Source of the DNA: Desulfobacterales bacterium
GTDB taxonomy: Bacteria > Desulfobacterota > Desulfobacteria > Desulfobacterales > JAEINQ01
Reading direction: 5' to 3'
DNA: 33,741 nt
NCBI GenBank assembly: GCA_016342285.1
Contig: JAEINQ010000068.1
Location: 1 to 33,741, forward strand
The notes beneath the pieces are model-generated. The model did not search any database and was not told the origin of the DNA. It worked only from the letters and a program-made list of their open reading frames with translations. This document shows positions 22,398-31,427 of the stretch, piece after piece (the first letter of the stretch is position 1; each line of letters begins with the position of its first letter). The translations under genes were made by a program, and so were the position numbers.

Positions 22398-22708
22398 CGG
22401 CCTGGCTTCTTTCTGGGCGCATAGGCACGCTGTCTGACCTTTTTGGTGGATTTTTCCCACTGATCGAACAGGTCGGCCTTCGACGCCAGAACCTGATCCA
22501 GGTCATCGAGCCGGTCCAACAGCCAGAGTGCGTCGGCCCAGCGCCCGATACCGACCTTGACATCTCCCGTTTCCATGGCCCGAAAGGTTGGGATCGACAC
22601 CCCCAGGCGAGCCGAAAACCGAGCCTGGGTCTCACCGCGTGAAATCCGTAACCGCTTCAACCGTTCCCCGAGATCGGAAAGCTTAACCTTCACTATATCT
22701 GCATCCAT
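22394..22708 (-). CDS. hipB: HipB-type XRE antitoxin
   Basis: The 104-residue DNA-binding protein has an XRE helix-turn-helix near residues 14-50 (LGERLKRLRISRGETQARFS, LGVSIPTFRAMETGD) and a basic C-terminal tail (KKVRQRAYAPRKKPGR). It lies directly upstream of hipA with a 4-base overlap, the standard antitoxin-first order. It should neutralise HipA and repress the operon. The ribosome-binding site before ATG 22708 is weak (AAGCAAATT). An imperfect inverted repeat at 22712-22744 sits just upstream. Confidence 0.87.
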   Translation of the reverse strand: MDADIVKVKLSDLGERLKRLRISRGETQARFSARLGVSIPTFRAMETGDVKVGIGRWADALWLLDRLDDLDQVLASKADLFDQWEKSTKKVRQRAYAPRKKPGR

Positions 22709-22711
22709 AAT

Positions 22712-22744
22712 TTGCTTTATAAACTATAGTTGCCTTTATAGCAA
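22712..22744 (-). promoter_or_regulatory. Candidate hipBA operator
   Basis: TTGCTTTATAAAC ... CCTTTATAGCAA forms an imperfect inverted repeat (TTGCT / AGCAA outer arms) around the palindrome ACTATAGT, immediately upstream of hipB. HipB-family autoregulation through such sites is usual. Assignment is by position. Confidence 0.45.
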
Positions 22745-22841
22745 TTTTTTTTGTGTTTTACGACACGGTCATAGGTCCGGTCAGGCAGGGCACAATCGAA
22801 GCACTGACCATCATCGGGGATTTAATTCTCACGGGGGGCAA

Positions 22842-22874
22842 GGGGTCGAATCTTAATTTTTAATTATTGACCCT
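22842..22874. repeat. AT-rich fold-back repeat
   Basis: GGGTC-G-AAT and ATT-GACCC pair across an AT-rich centre (CTTAATTTTTAATT). It resembles the ends of the RAYT-derived elements (GGGGTCAAGTCTTGAATATT) in style but not exactly. A related text is at about 20926-20985. Confidence 0.4.
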
Positions 22875-22929
22875 TTAAGGCTTGGAAGGCTTGACCTTGC
22901 TCCACGATGATCGCGATCTTGAGGCATTG

Positions 22930-23082
22930 TCATCCCATTTCTCCCTGTGTCATGGAAAACCCCTTTATGCTACCGGCCGGCAGTTTCCTGACATCCCCCA
23001 CCACATCAATCCCGTAATGGGTCAGAAGGGCGATAAATTGCCTTGTATCAAGGCCTTCGTAGCCTATGGTATACAGATTCAT
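22930..23082 (-). pseudogene. DUF488 family protein, N-terminal remnant
   Basis: From ATG 23082 the minus strand reads MNLYTIGYEGLDTRQFIALL, then THYGIDVVGDVRKLPAGSIKGFSM, and stops at TGA 22930. This is the first third of a DUF488 protein (usual start LYTIGYEG, then DVR..P.S...GFS), normally about 120-180 residues. The C-terminal two thirds are lost. The remaining part of 22709-23316 shows no other gene. Confidence 0.75.
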
Positions 23083-23316
23083 GTCCGTGCCGGTTGTTTA
23101 GCACAATGGATTTTCGTGTAACTGCCCATTATAGGAGGATTTCCTGATGGACTTGACAGGTCTGAGGCAGGCGGGTAGCTTGTGAGGTAGGCGCTATAGC
23201 GAACCGGCAAGGGGACGGCATGTTTTGTAACTCAACCAGAAAAAACAAATGGAAGGGCAAGCCTCCACGCCTTTTAAAAAAACGGGCATCTAACCATATA
23301 AAAGCGATGTGAAACC

Positions 23317-23535
23317 ATGCAAACAGCCAAAGAAAACGTGATGGAAATCTTAAAGGGAATCCCCGATAACAGTACCCTTGAAGAGATTCAGTACCACTTG
23401 TATGTCCGTCAGAAAATTGAACGAGGAATCAAGGATATAGAAGCATTAGAGAAATTTTCATATATAGTTACCGGTTCATCTATCGGATTGAATTTGAAAG
23501 AATATATGGGGACCAGTTCATTCCCCTCGAGTTGA
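23317..23535 (+). CDS. Antitoxin-like small protein, probably degraded at the C-terminus
   Basis: The 72-residue ORF begins MQTAKENVMEILKGIPDNST and continues LEEIQYHLYVRQKIERGIKD, a pattern seen in small addiction-module antitoxins, whose next residues are usually EAGR.ISHEEV. Here the frame diverges after IKDIEA, while an alternative frame still shows a REI-S-like reading, so a small indel has probably altered the tail. The last 18 bases overlap the convergent ATP-grasp gene. No toxin partner is present. Confidence 0.5.
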   Translation: MQTAKENVMEILKGIPDNSTLEEIQYHLYVRQKIERGIKDIEALEKFSYIVTGSSIGLNLKEYMGTSSFPSS

Positions 23536-24759
23536 CGTCTTGCTCCTGTTCTCCGCCGCCACCCGAACGATGGCGTCAAGGGTCATCGAATACGCCCCGA
23601 CAGCAGCGTCGGCCATTCCCACGGCCATCCCTGGCCGTAGCAAGGCGCGCGCGGCCACAAGGGCCAGTGGCACCGCGCTCTTTATGTCCCGGAGAACCGG
23701 CGTAAGGATCTCCCGGCTGTGTTCATAGGGGCTACGGTGAATAGCGAGCCGAACGGCCTCGGCAAGAACCGCCCGTCGCGTTCCAGCATAGGCCGCCGTT
23801 CCCAACAGGATCGCAAGGGAGCTGTGGGTGCGGATTCCGGTTCGCCCTGGGGGCACTGCCTCGATTTGCTCGTCCAGCGAGAGTGCGACCTGCAGTTCGG
23901 GCAGGTTCACGCCGCTCGCCGCGGCATTGGCCGGCTCCACCGTGCGCGGGTTGCATTCGATGTAGACGTGATCTGCGCCCGTGAACAGATAATCGAGGGT
24001 CAGACCGCCGTGCCAACCCAGCCGCTCTCCGATCAAGGCGACCTCCTGTCGCGCAAAGGGGTGATCCACGCTCACACGTCCGGCCGCGCTCGGACCGATG
24101 CCCGTTGCCGTCTGAGCACTCGTATGCGATGCCAGGAGGCGCCCGTGGTCAAACAGGGCCTGTACCTGTGCATATGCCCCAAAAGCCTCGGCCTGAGCCA
24201 TCAGGGGTTCGCCATTGGCGGCCGGCAAAAAAGACTCAAACACGCCCTGCAAGTCCGCAACCGTCGTCACTCTGCGAACACCCCGCCCGGCCGTGCTGAA
24301 GGGTGTTTTGAGATAGAATGGCGTCTGCCAGCCGGCAAGCTCCCCGGGCGAGCGCACCGGTTGCCACTTCGGCTGGGGAAGCCCCAGGTCGTCGAGAAGC
24401 CGCGCGAACTCGATCTTGCTTTGCACCCGGATGAATGCCTCGGCAGAAGCGACCGCCACACGGGCGGCGGGGTCCAGTCGATCACGGCCAGCCGCAAACA
24501 GCCACGCCTGTTCGTGTGTCGGCAAAACCAGGTCAAACTGCCCGGTGCCAATCAGGCCGTTAACCGCTTCAAGGTAGCCGATCGGGTCGGTTCCCGAAGC
24601 GGGACATGGATGCACGCGCTGGGTCCATCGGCTGAAACGGCAGATACAAATCGGGTTTGGATCAACGATTTCGATGTGGTGGCCCGCCGGCCCCAAAACA
24701 CTCAGGAACTCGCGAGCGGTCAGGCTCGACCCTTCAGAGAACAAGATTTTTGCACCCAC
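23518..24759 (-). CDS. ATP-grasp superfamily ligase
   Basis: The start chosen is GTG 24759, preceded by GGAGG on the minus strand, giving 413 residues (VGAKILFSEGSSLTAREFLS). The sequence has an N-terminal Rossmann-like domain, the ATP-grasp region (FYLKTPFSTAGRGVRRV; AEAFGAYAQVQALF), and the Mg/ATP ligand motif HVYIECNPRTVEPANAA. ATP-grasp enzymes join a carboxylate, via acyl-phosphate, to an amine or thiol. The closest type is the carbamoyl-phosphate-synthase-like group of unknown substrate. GC content is higher than around it and no pathway partner lies next to it. Confidence 0.75.
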   Translation of the reverse strand: MGAKILFSEGSSLTAREFLSVLGPAGHHIEIVDPNPICICRFSRWTQRVHPCPASGTDPIGYLEAVNGLIGTGQFDLVLPTHEQAWLFAAGRDRLDPAARVAVASAEAFIRVQSKIEFARLLDDLGLPQPKWQPVRSPGELAGWQTPFYLKTPFSTAGRGVRRVTTVADLQGVFESFLPAANGEPLMAQAEAFGAYAQVQALFDHGRLLASHTSAQTATGIGPSAAGRVSVDHPFARQEVALIGERLGWHGGLTLDYLFTGADHVYIECNPRTVEPANAAASGVNLPELQVALSLDEQIEAVPPGRTGIRTHSSLAILLGTAAYAGTRRAVLAEAVRLAIHRSPYEHSREILTPVLRDIKSAVPLALVAARALLRPGMAVGMADAAVGAYSMTLDAIVRVAAENRSKTSTRGE

Positions 24760-24951
24760 GATTCCTCCGTTTTGCCGACAACTCAGTTTTGTCTCCCCCC
24801 GCGGCCGTGCCGATAGGTAAAGCCGCACACGGGTTCCAATGATACCGCGGTGGGTCCAGGAGTCTTTTCTCTTCCCTGAACAAGGCAGAAAAGTGGAAGA
24901 CCGAAGGCGGAAAAGGGTCTCTCGCGCGATAGATCCTGTCGAAGTAAATCC

Positions 24952-27900
24952 TTATCCGTGGCCGTCTTTCGGATCAGGATGAAACACGGAATAGACCACC
25001 GGGATCAGGACCAGGGTGATCAGGGTCGATCCGGTAAGGCCGCCGACCACGGCCCGGGCCAGGGGGGCCTGGGCTTCGGCCCCTTCGCCGATACCCAGGG
25101 CCAGGGGCATCAGGCCGAGAATGGTGGTCAACGTCGTCATCAGGATCGGCCGTAACCTGCGATGACCGGCCTCGATCAGGGCATCGCGGGTGCCCATGCC
25201 GTCCTGGATCAACCGGCCGGCCTGATCCACCAGGAGAATGGCGTTGTTGACCACGATCCCCCCCAGCATGATGCAGCCGATATAGGACTGAACGTTCAGC
25301 GTTGTTTTTGTCAAAAACAAGGTCAGAAGCACACCGACCGCCGCAAAAGGAACGGAAAACATGACCACCAGCGGATCCCGCAACGATTCATACTGGCAGG
25401 CCAGCACCATGTATACGAGAACCAGTGCCAGCACCAGGGAGATGGCCAGTTCCCTGGAAGCCTTTTGCTGTTCCTCGAAATTTCCGGTGACCGTCAGGTC
25501 ATAGCCCACAGGGCGGGGAATCCGGTCCAGCAGGGCCTGGACGTCCGCGGCCACCGACCCCAGGTCGCGTCCGGCGACGTTGGCCTGCACCGTCACCCGT
25601 CGCTGCTGGTCTTTGCGGTCGATGAGGATCGGGCCGAGGCCCGGTTCGGCGGTGACCACATTGCGCAGGGCCACCTTTTCACCGGATGCGGTGGTCAGCG
25701 TGAGGTTGAGGATTTCGTTCAGGGATCGTTTCTCGGCATCTTTTAGCTGCACCAGGATGCGGTAGGCATTGCCCTCGGTTCGGTATTCGCCGGCTTTGGA
25801 ACCGGCCACCGCGGTTTGTAAAAGCTCGGTGACGTCGCGAACGCTCAGACCCATATCGGCGATCTTGTCACGGTTGACGCGAATTTCCTGCTGGGGGATG
25901 CCGGCTTCAAGGCTGGTCTGAACGTCGGTGATCCCCTCAACGTTCTCAATCGATGTGGCTGCACGGCGGGCCAGGGCGTCTAATGTGGCCAGTTCGAAAC
26001 CGCGGACCTCGACGGTCACCCCCTCTTCACCGCCCAGGATTCTCTCCAGGATAAACTGCCCCTGGGGTGCCCGGACGCGGACTTTCATACCGGGAACGCG
26101 ACCGTCCAGGCGGCCACGCAGGTCCCGGGCGATCTCCACGTTGGAGCGTTTGCGCTGGGCGGCCGGCACCAGAGACATGCGGATTTGGCCCTCGGAACCC
26201 GCGTCCGCCCGCCAGCCGGTTGCACCGACACTGGCCACCGATGCCACCGCCTCGGGTACGGCCGCTTTAATGATGCCCTCCATGATGCGTGTCTGTGCAT
26301 CGACCAGTTCGAGGCGGGTACCGATTTCCATCTTGCCGGTGACGCGAACCTCGCCCTCGTCACTGGGGGGAAGAAATTCACTCCCGATCAGGGGCAGAAG
26401 CAGCAGGCTGGCGCCAAGCAAGCCGGCGGCGGCAAAAACGGTGACCAGACGATGGCCCAGAACCCAACGCAACAAATCAAGGTAAGCGTTTTCAAGACCT
26501 GAAAAGAGGGAGCCGGCGACAGTGGCCCAGCGGCTCCCATGGGGCGCGGGCCCCGCTGGATGCGGTCGGCGCGGCGCCAGAAGCCGGGATGCCAGCATGG
26601 GCACCAGGCTCAATGACACCGCCAGGGAACAGACCAGGGAGAAGATGATCACGTAGGCCAGTTCCTTAAAAAGGATGCCCGAAACGCCACGGACAAAAAC
26701 CAGCGGCAGGAAAATGACCAGGGTGGTAATGGTGCTGGCGATGATGGCCGTCCCGACCTCGCGGGCCCCTTCCACCGCCGAGGCCTCCGGTGTTTCGCCG
26801 TTTTCGCCGCGGCGCCGGAAGATATTTTCCAAAACGACAATGGAGCTGTCCACCATCATCCCCACCCCCAGGGCCAGTCCACCCAGGGTCATCAGGTTAA
26901 GGGTGAATCCGCCGAAGAAAATCAGCGCAAACGTGGTCACGATGGAAATGGGGATCGACAGGGAAATCACCAGGGTGCTTCGAATGTTGCGCAGAAAAAA
27001 AAGCAATACCACAATGGCCAATCCACCCCCGTAAAGCACTGACCGGGCCACGTTGGCAATGGACCGCTCGATGAGATTGCCCTGGTTGATGACCGGGACG
27101 ATATGGATCTGGGGGAAGGCCTGGTTGATCGCTTCGATCTCCGCCAGGACGCGCCGGGAGACGTCCACCGTATTGGCACTGGCCTGTTTGCGGATCCCCA
27201 CGCGCAATCCGCGCCCGCCGTTGACGCGCACGATGCGAGTCAGCTTTTCATAGGTGTCTTTGACCTCGGCAATTTGCCCCAGCCGGATGGCGGCACCGTC
27301 ACGCTGAACGATGACCGTGTTGCGAATCTGATCGAGGTTGACAAACTCGGCCGGTGCCCGCAGGGAGACCTCATAGCGCCCCTGTTCGATCTTGCCCGCC
27401 GGAAGATCGAGATTGGCATCGGCGATGGCATCGATCACCTGATCCAGGGGCAGACCGGCCGCCTGGATCCGATCCGGGTCCAGTTCGATCCGGACCTCGC
27501 GGTTAAATCCCCCGAAGATGTCCACCTGGGCCACGCCTGGAATGCGGGCAAAGCGGTAACGGATCTGGACTTCAATCAGTTCCGTGAACACCACGGGATC
27601 GAGGTTGCTGGAAATACCCAACAGGACCACCGGAAAACTGGCAATGTCGAATTTTCGGATACGGGGTCTGACAATGTCATCGGGCAGTTCGTTGATCTCG
27701 TCTTCGATTTTACCCTGGACGTCAATGGCTGCCGTGTCAATCTGGGTGCCCCAAGCAAAACTGACGCGGACCGAGCTTCGACCCTCCGAGGATACCGATG
27801 TGATCTCCTCCACACCGGGCACCGTGGCGACGACCTCCTCGATCACCTGGGTCACGATCCGCTCCATCACCTCGGGGCTGGCACCGTCGTAATCGGTCCG

Positions 27901-28041
27901 GATGCTCAGGGTCGGAAGCTCGATATTGGGGAGCATGTCGATCTGTAGCCGACTCAGGGAGACGGCCCCGAGTAGCACCAGGATCAGGGTCACCATGGTG
28001 GTAAAGACCGGGCGTTTGACGCTGAAGCTCGGCAGATTCAT
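24952..28041 (-). CDS. RND efflux transporter, inner-membrane pump (HAE1/AcrB type)
   Basis: The 1029-residue protein begins MNLPSFSVKRPVFTTMVTLI, the standard RND opening, with 12 predicted membrane helices and two large periplasmic loops. The proton-relay helix shows GGLALGVGMMVDSSIVVLEN. The second half repeats the pattern (VYMVLACQYESLRDPLVVMF, GGIVVNNAILLVDQAG). It exports drugs or other hydrophobic compounds with proton antiport. Its ATG overlaps the fusion-protein stop as ATGA (28038-28041), so the two are co-translated. With the divergent TolC-like gene it forms a tripartite system. Substrate unknown. Confidence 0.95.
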   Translation of the reverse strand: MNLPSFSVKRPVFTTMVTLILVLLGAVSLSRLQIDMLPNIELPTLSIRTDYDGASPEVMERIVTQVIEEVVATVPGVEEITSVSSEGRSSVRVSFAWGTQIDTAAIDVQGKIEDEINELPDDIVRPRIRKFDIASFPVVLLGISSNLDPVVFTELIEVQIRYRFARIPGVAQVDIFGGFNREVRIELDPDRIQAAGLPLDQVIDAIADANLDLPAGKIEQGRYEVSLRAPAEFVNLDQIRNTVIVQRDGAAIRLGQIAEVKDTYEKLTRIVRVNGGRGLRVGIRKQASANTVDVSRRVLAEIEAINQAFPQIHIVPVINQGNLIERSIANVARSVLYGGGLAIVVLLFFLRNIRSTLVISLSIPISIVTTFALIFFGGFTLNLMTLGGLALGVGMMVDSSIVVLENIFRRRGENGETPEASAVEGAREVGTAIIASTITTLVIFLPLVFVRGVSGILFKELAYVIIFSLVCSLAVSLSLVPMLASRLLAPRRPHPAGPAPHGSRWATVAGSLFSGLENAYLDLLRWVLGHRLVTVFAAAGLLGASLLLLPLIGSEFLPPSDEGEVRVTGKMEIGTRLELVDAQTRIMEGIIKAAVPEAVASVASVGATGWRADAGSEGQIRMSLVPAAQRKRSNVEIARDLRGRLDGRVPGMKVRVRAPQGQFILERILGGEEGVTVEVRGFELATLDALARRAATSIENVEGITDVQTSLEAGIPQQEIRVNRDKIADMGLSVRDVTELLQTAVAGSKAGEYRTEGNAYRILVQLKDAEKRSLNEILNLTLTTASGEKVALRNVVTAEPGLGPILIDRKDQQRRVTVQANVAGRDLGSVAADVQALLDRIPRPVGYDLTVTGNFEEQQKASRELAISLVLALVLVYMVLACQYESLRDPLVVMFSVPFAAVGVLLTLFLTKTTLNVQSYIGCIMLGGIVVNNAILLVDQAGRLIQDGMGTRDALIEAGHRRLRPILMTTLTTILGLMPLALGIGEGAEAQAPLARAVVGGLTGSTLITLVLIPVVYSVFHPDPKDGHG

Positions 28042-29249
28042 GGGGCGTCAACCTTCTGACCGGCAGTGGCACTGCCCGGCTCGCCTGGAATCGTGATGGG
28101 GGAGCCGTCGTTGACCAGTTGCTGGCCAAGAATGACGACCCGGCCAAAAAGCCCATCACCCTCAACCTGAGCCCGGCCTCCTTGGCGGATGCCCACCTTG
28201 ACCGGGCGCCAGAAGACCGATTGTCCCTGGTCACCGACGATGAAAATACCGCTTTTATCGTCTCGGATGGTCAGGGCCTGCTCCGGGACGACGGTCGCCT
28301 CCGGCACCCGGGTCAATACCACGGTGGCCCTGACAAACATACCGGGTTTGAGACGATGCCGGGGATTGTCCACGGTCATTTCGATCCGTGCCTGCCGGGT
28401 GGCTTTGCGAAAGACCGGGGCGATGCGATTGATGCGGCCGGCAAAGGCTTCGCCGGGATAGGCATCGGTTGTCAACGACACGGACTGGCCGGGCGCAAGG
28501 CGGGCATAGTCGCGCTCGGTGACAAAGACCACCCCGATGATGGGATCCAGTTCAACGATCAAAAGCAGGGGGGCGTTGGCGGCAACGGTCTGGCCTTCGT
28601 CCACATAGCGTTCAGCCACCACGCGATCCTCTTCGCCGCCGCTCCAGCCCGCGGTGACCTGGGTGTAGCCAAGCCGGATATTGGCGGTCTCCAGCGATGA
28701 TTCGGCCTTGGCGACCTGGGCCGCGGCAACCTTAAGCTTGGCCTGTTTGGCCGTCTGACCCTGCCGGATCGCGTCGAATTCGGAATCGGAGGCGATCCCG
28801 CGCTTTAAAAGCGACGCGGTTCGTTTAAACTCGAGATCGGCATTTTCCAGGGCACTTTCGGCCTCGGAGAGGTTGGCCCGGGCCACTTCCAGATCGGCCC
28901 GGGCCTGGGCGATCGCCTGGACATATTCATCATTGTCGAGTTCAGCCACGACCTGGCCCCGCGTGACCGTATCGGCGATATGGACCGGCATACGCTCCAC
29001 GCGGCCGCTGACTTTCGGCGCCACCACAAACTCGGCCCGGGCTTCCAACTCCCCGCTGAATGTCCGCGTCAACACCATGGGCCCGTGCTGGATCGGAACC
29101 ACTTTCACCGGCACCGGTTTCAGCGCCTTGTCGCTTTTCATCGAGACGGCCGGGCCCTGGAAAAGACCGAAAATGACCCCGGCCAAACCGGCTGCCGCGC
29201 CAACCAGGAGAACCGTCAGAACAATCCGTTTCATGCCACCCGATTTCAT
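28038..29249 (-). CDS. RND periplasmic adaptor (membrane fusion protein)
   Basis: The start is taken at ATG 29249 (MKSGGMKRIVLTVLLVG), since the longer frame upstream lies in repeat DNA; ATG 29234 is an alternative. The 403-residue protein has an N-terminal anchor, a lipoyl-like half (APKVSGRVERMPVHIADTVT), an alpha-hairpin (ARADLEVARANLSEAESALE), and beta-barrel segments (GVVFVTERDYARLAPGQSVS, IEMTVDNPRHRLKPGMFVRA). It bridges pump and outer-membrane channel. The AAGGG acting as ribosome-binding site comes from the adjacent MITE-like repeat copy. Confidence 0.93.
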   Translation of the reverse strand: MKSGGMKRIVLTVLLVGAAAGLAGVIFGLFQGPAVSMKSDKALKPVPVKVVPIQHGPMVLTRTFSGELEARAEFVVAPKVSGRVERMPVHIADTVTRGQVVAELDNDEYVQAIAQARADLEVARANLSEAESALENADLEFKRTASLLKRGIASDSEFDAIRQGQTAKQAKLKVAAAQVAKAESSLETANIRLGYTQVTAGWSGGEEDRVVAERYVDEGQTVAANAPLLLIVELDPIIGVVFVTERDYARLAPGQSVSLTTDAYPGEAFAGRINRIAPVFRKATRQARIEMTVDNPRHRLKPGMFVRATVVLTRVPEATVVPEQALTIRDDKSGIFIVGDQGQSVFWRPVKVGIRQGGRAQVEGDGLFGRVVILGQQLVNDGSPITIPGEPGSATAGQKVDAP

Positions 29250-29253
29250 TAAA

Positions 29254-29377
29254 AAACCCTTCGGGATTGCCGATCTTACCGCATCTACTGTGTCAGATAT
29301 CTTCCCGCATAAAGGACTATAGCGGAAAAACATCTTCCTTGGTTCTACGGAAACCTCGACAATCGCTCAACTTAGGT
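29254..29377. repeat. MITE-like repeat, partial copy (right half)
   Basis: ACCCTTCGGGATTGCC through ACCTCGACAATCGCTCAACT to the terminal TTAGGT aligns with 13586-13707 over its length. It keeps the right inverted end (CGCTCAACTTAGGT, 29364-29377). The left half is missing. It abuts the start of the fusion-protein gene. Confidence 0.7.
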
Positions 29378-29571
29378 ATCAAAAATGGTCATTTCCACCT
29401 TAACGCAGCAAGCCGTGTGGAATTAAACCCAAACAGCTTTTGCAACCCGATCAACTTAGGTTCTAATCTGTGTAATCTGCGAAATCTGCGGATTAAAAAT
29501 GACCCGTTTTAAAAAACATATGCCGTTGGATCCGGCATAGGCGACATTGCACTTTTAGGCGTGATTTTGCA
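29378..29571. other. Spacer between the two partial repeat copies
   Basis: No gene is seen. It includes a low-complexity repeat at about 29467-29497 (CTGTGTAATCTGCGAAATCT) and a hairpin around 29521-29538 (TGCCG ... CGGCA). The promoters of the divergent efflux genes should lie between 29250 and 29732 but none matches consensus well. Confidence 0.45.
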
Positions 29572-29690
29572 ACCCAAATTGAGCGTTTCCAATTTTGAAA
29601 GAGGGGGTAATATGTTCAAGTTTTAAGGCAAATGGCCTTTTCAGCTTTCGAAATTGAAACCCCTCCGGGAGGGTCGAGGTTGTCATCGCG
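29572..29690. repeat. MITE-like repeat, partial copy (left half)
   Basis: ACCCAAATTGAGCGTTTCCA (left inverted end 29572-29585) through CTTTCGAAATTGAAACCCCTCC aligns with 13498-13600. The right half is missing. Together with 29254-29377 it makes a circularly permuted arrangement of the complete copy. Confidence 0.7.
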
Positions 29691-29732
29691 GAGTAAAAGG
29701 AATATGTAGTCGGGCAGTATTTTTATCAATGC

Positions 29733-31376
29733 ATGTACCCGGGAATCGATATGATGGTTATGGGATACGGTCGTCGAATGCTGGCATGGTTTATGGCCTG
29801 TGGGTTGGTTCTGGGATCGGCCGCTTGCACGCAGATTGAAAAACGGCTTGACGCCATGGCAGGGGGTCCGAATCGGCCCGCCGATACGGCGGTGCGCATG
29901 GGCCCGGCCACCGCCGGGCAACCCGAAGCGATTCCAGCCCGTAGCGTTCCGCCCGGCCCCTTGAAGGTCTCCGTCACCGAAGCCATTTTGCTCTGCCTTG
30001 AAAACAACCGCTCGCTGGTGGTGGAAAGGATGAATCCAGCCATCCGGCAAACCGACGAGGAGACGCAACGCGCGGTCTTTGATCCGGCGACAACGGTGGA
30101 ACTCTCCGCCGGCAGGGAAAAAGGCGAACGCCTCGCAAAGCCCGGATCTCAAACCGAGACCTTCACCACCGATGACGCCGAAGGCCTCATTTCCCTGGAG
30201 CAGTATTTCCCCACCGGCACGACGGTGGCCCTGGAAGCCGGCGTGCAAATCAATGACGCTTCCCTTTACGAGGACAGCTTTTATGCGACCCGCCTGGGAA
30301 TGACGATGACCCAGGCCTTGTTGAAAGGATACGGAACCGACGTGAATCGGGCACGTCTCCAGCAGGCACGGATCGATACACGCATGTCTGCGTATGAGTT
30401 GAGGGGGTTTACCGAGGCCCTGGTGGCAGACGTGGAACAAACCTACTGGGACTACGCTTTGGCCCTGCGTCAGATCGAGATTGTCGAAAAGTCGCTCAAC
30501 GTCGCCCGTCAGCAGCGCAGCGAAACCGAAGCGTTGATCGCCGTGGGCCGATTGGCCAAATCTGAAATAGCGGCCGTTCAGGCCGAAGTTGCCGCCCAGG
30601 ACCAGGCGCTGATCGAAGCACGGGCCAAAAAAGAGTCGATCCGCCTGCAACTGCTGCGGCTGCTCAATCCCCCAGGTCCCGGCATCTGGCAGCGCGAAGT
30701 GGCGTTGATCCATCAGCCGACCCTGCCCGAAATCAAGTTGGAAGACGTCGCACTGCATGTGGCCGTATCCATGCGCATGCGCCCGGTATTAAACCAGGCC
30801 CGGCTGGAAATCGAGCGCGGCGATATCGAACTTGTCAAGACCCGCAACGGCCTGCTCCCCTTGCTCGATCTTTTCGTCACCCTCGGCAAAAGCGGATATG
30901 CCCGGTCCTTCGGCGGATCCATCGGCGCCATGGACGAAGACGGTTACGATGCCCTGGCCGGGGTCCGGTTGAACGTTCCGGTTTTCAACCGGGAGGCCAA
31001 GGCCCTTCACCGACAAGCGCTGCTGACCCGGAAACAGGCCCAAAACGCCATGGAGAGTCTTTCACAATTGGTGGAAGTCGATGTGCGCACCGCCCACATT
31101 GAGGTCAACCGAACCCAGCAGCAGATATCCGCTTCATCCGCCACCCGCCGGTTCGATGAAGAAAAACTGCGGATCGAAACCGAAAAACTGCGGGTGGGCA
31201 AATCGACCAGTTTCCTGGTGGCCCAGGCCCAGCGGGACCTGCTGGCCAGCCGGATCGCCGAAGTACGGGCCCTGACCGATTACCTCAAGGCATTGGTCGA
31301 TCTTTACCGCCAGGACGGGTCGCTCCTCGAACGGCGCGGCATTGTTGCCCCCGGACGCAAGCCGGTCCTGCAGTAA
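29733..31376 (+). CDS. TolC-family outer-membrane efflux protein
   Basis: The 547-residue product has a signal segment (MLAWFMACGLVLGSAAC) ending in a cysteine that could be lipidated (weak lipobox SAAC). Two outer-membrane efflux repeats follow (VTEAILLCLENNRSLVVERM; LKGYGTDVNRARLQQARIDT; YALALRQIEIVEKSLNVARQ; and the second half around RLNVPVFNREAKALHRQALL). The long coiled-coil helices are typical of the TolC tunnel. Start is uncertain among ATG 29733, 29751, 29754 and 29760. It diverges from the adaptor and pump genes and is their likely channel. Confidence 0.9.
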   Translation: MYPGIDMMVMGYGRRMLAWFMACGLVLGSAACTQIEKRLDAMAGGPNRPADTAVRMGPATAGQPEAIPARSVPPGPLKVSVTEAILLCLENNRSLVVERMNPAIRQTDEETQRAVFDPATTVELSAGREKGERLAKPGSQTETFTTDDAEGLISLEQYFPTGTTVALEAGVQINDASLYEDSFYATRLGMTMTQALLKGYGTDVNRARLQQARIDTRMSAYELRGFTEALVADVEQTYWDYALALRQIEIVEKSLNVARQQRSETEALIAVGRLAKSEIAAVQAEVAAQDQALIEARAKKESIRLQLLRLLNPPGPGIWQREVALIHQPTLPEIKLEDVALHVAVSMRMRPVLNQARLEIERGDIELVKTRNGLLPLLDLFVTLGKSGYARSFGGSIGAMDEDGYDALAGVRLNVPVFNREAKALHRQALLTRKQAQNAMESLSQLVEVDVRTAHIEVNRTQQQISASSATRRFDEEKLRIETEKLRVGKSTSFLVAQAQRDLLASRIAEVRALTDYLKALVDLYRQDGSLLERRGIVAPGRKPVLQ

Positions 31377-31427
31377 GAAATTGAGGCTCCACCCGCAGAG
31401 CAGGTTGGCCACGGGAGATTTGTCTCC

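Noticed and set aside
23719..24816. 365-residue plus-strand ORF opposite the ATP-grasp gene
   Set aside because: Antisense shadow in GC-rich DNA; the minus frame has the ATP-grasp ligand motif.
27103..27948. 281-residue plus-strand ORF inside the RND pump gene
   Set aside because: It is a GC-rich antisense shadow of the pump gene, with no family resemblance; the minus frame carries the RND motifs.
29616..30758. 380-residue minus-strand ORF opposite the TolC-like gene
   Set aside because: The plus frame has clear TolC repeats; the minus frame has no domain and runs into repeat DNA.
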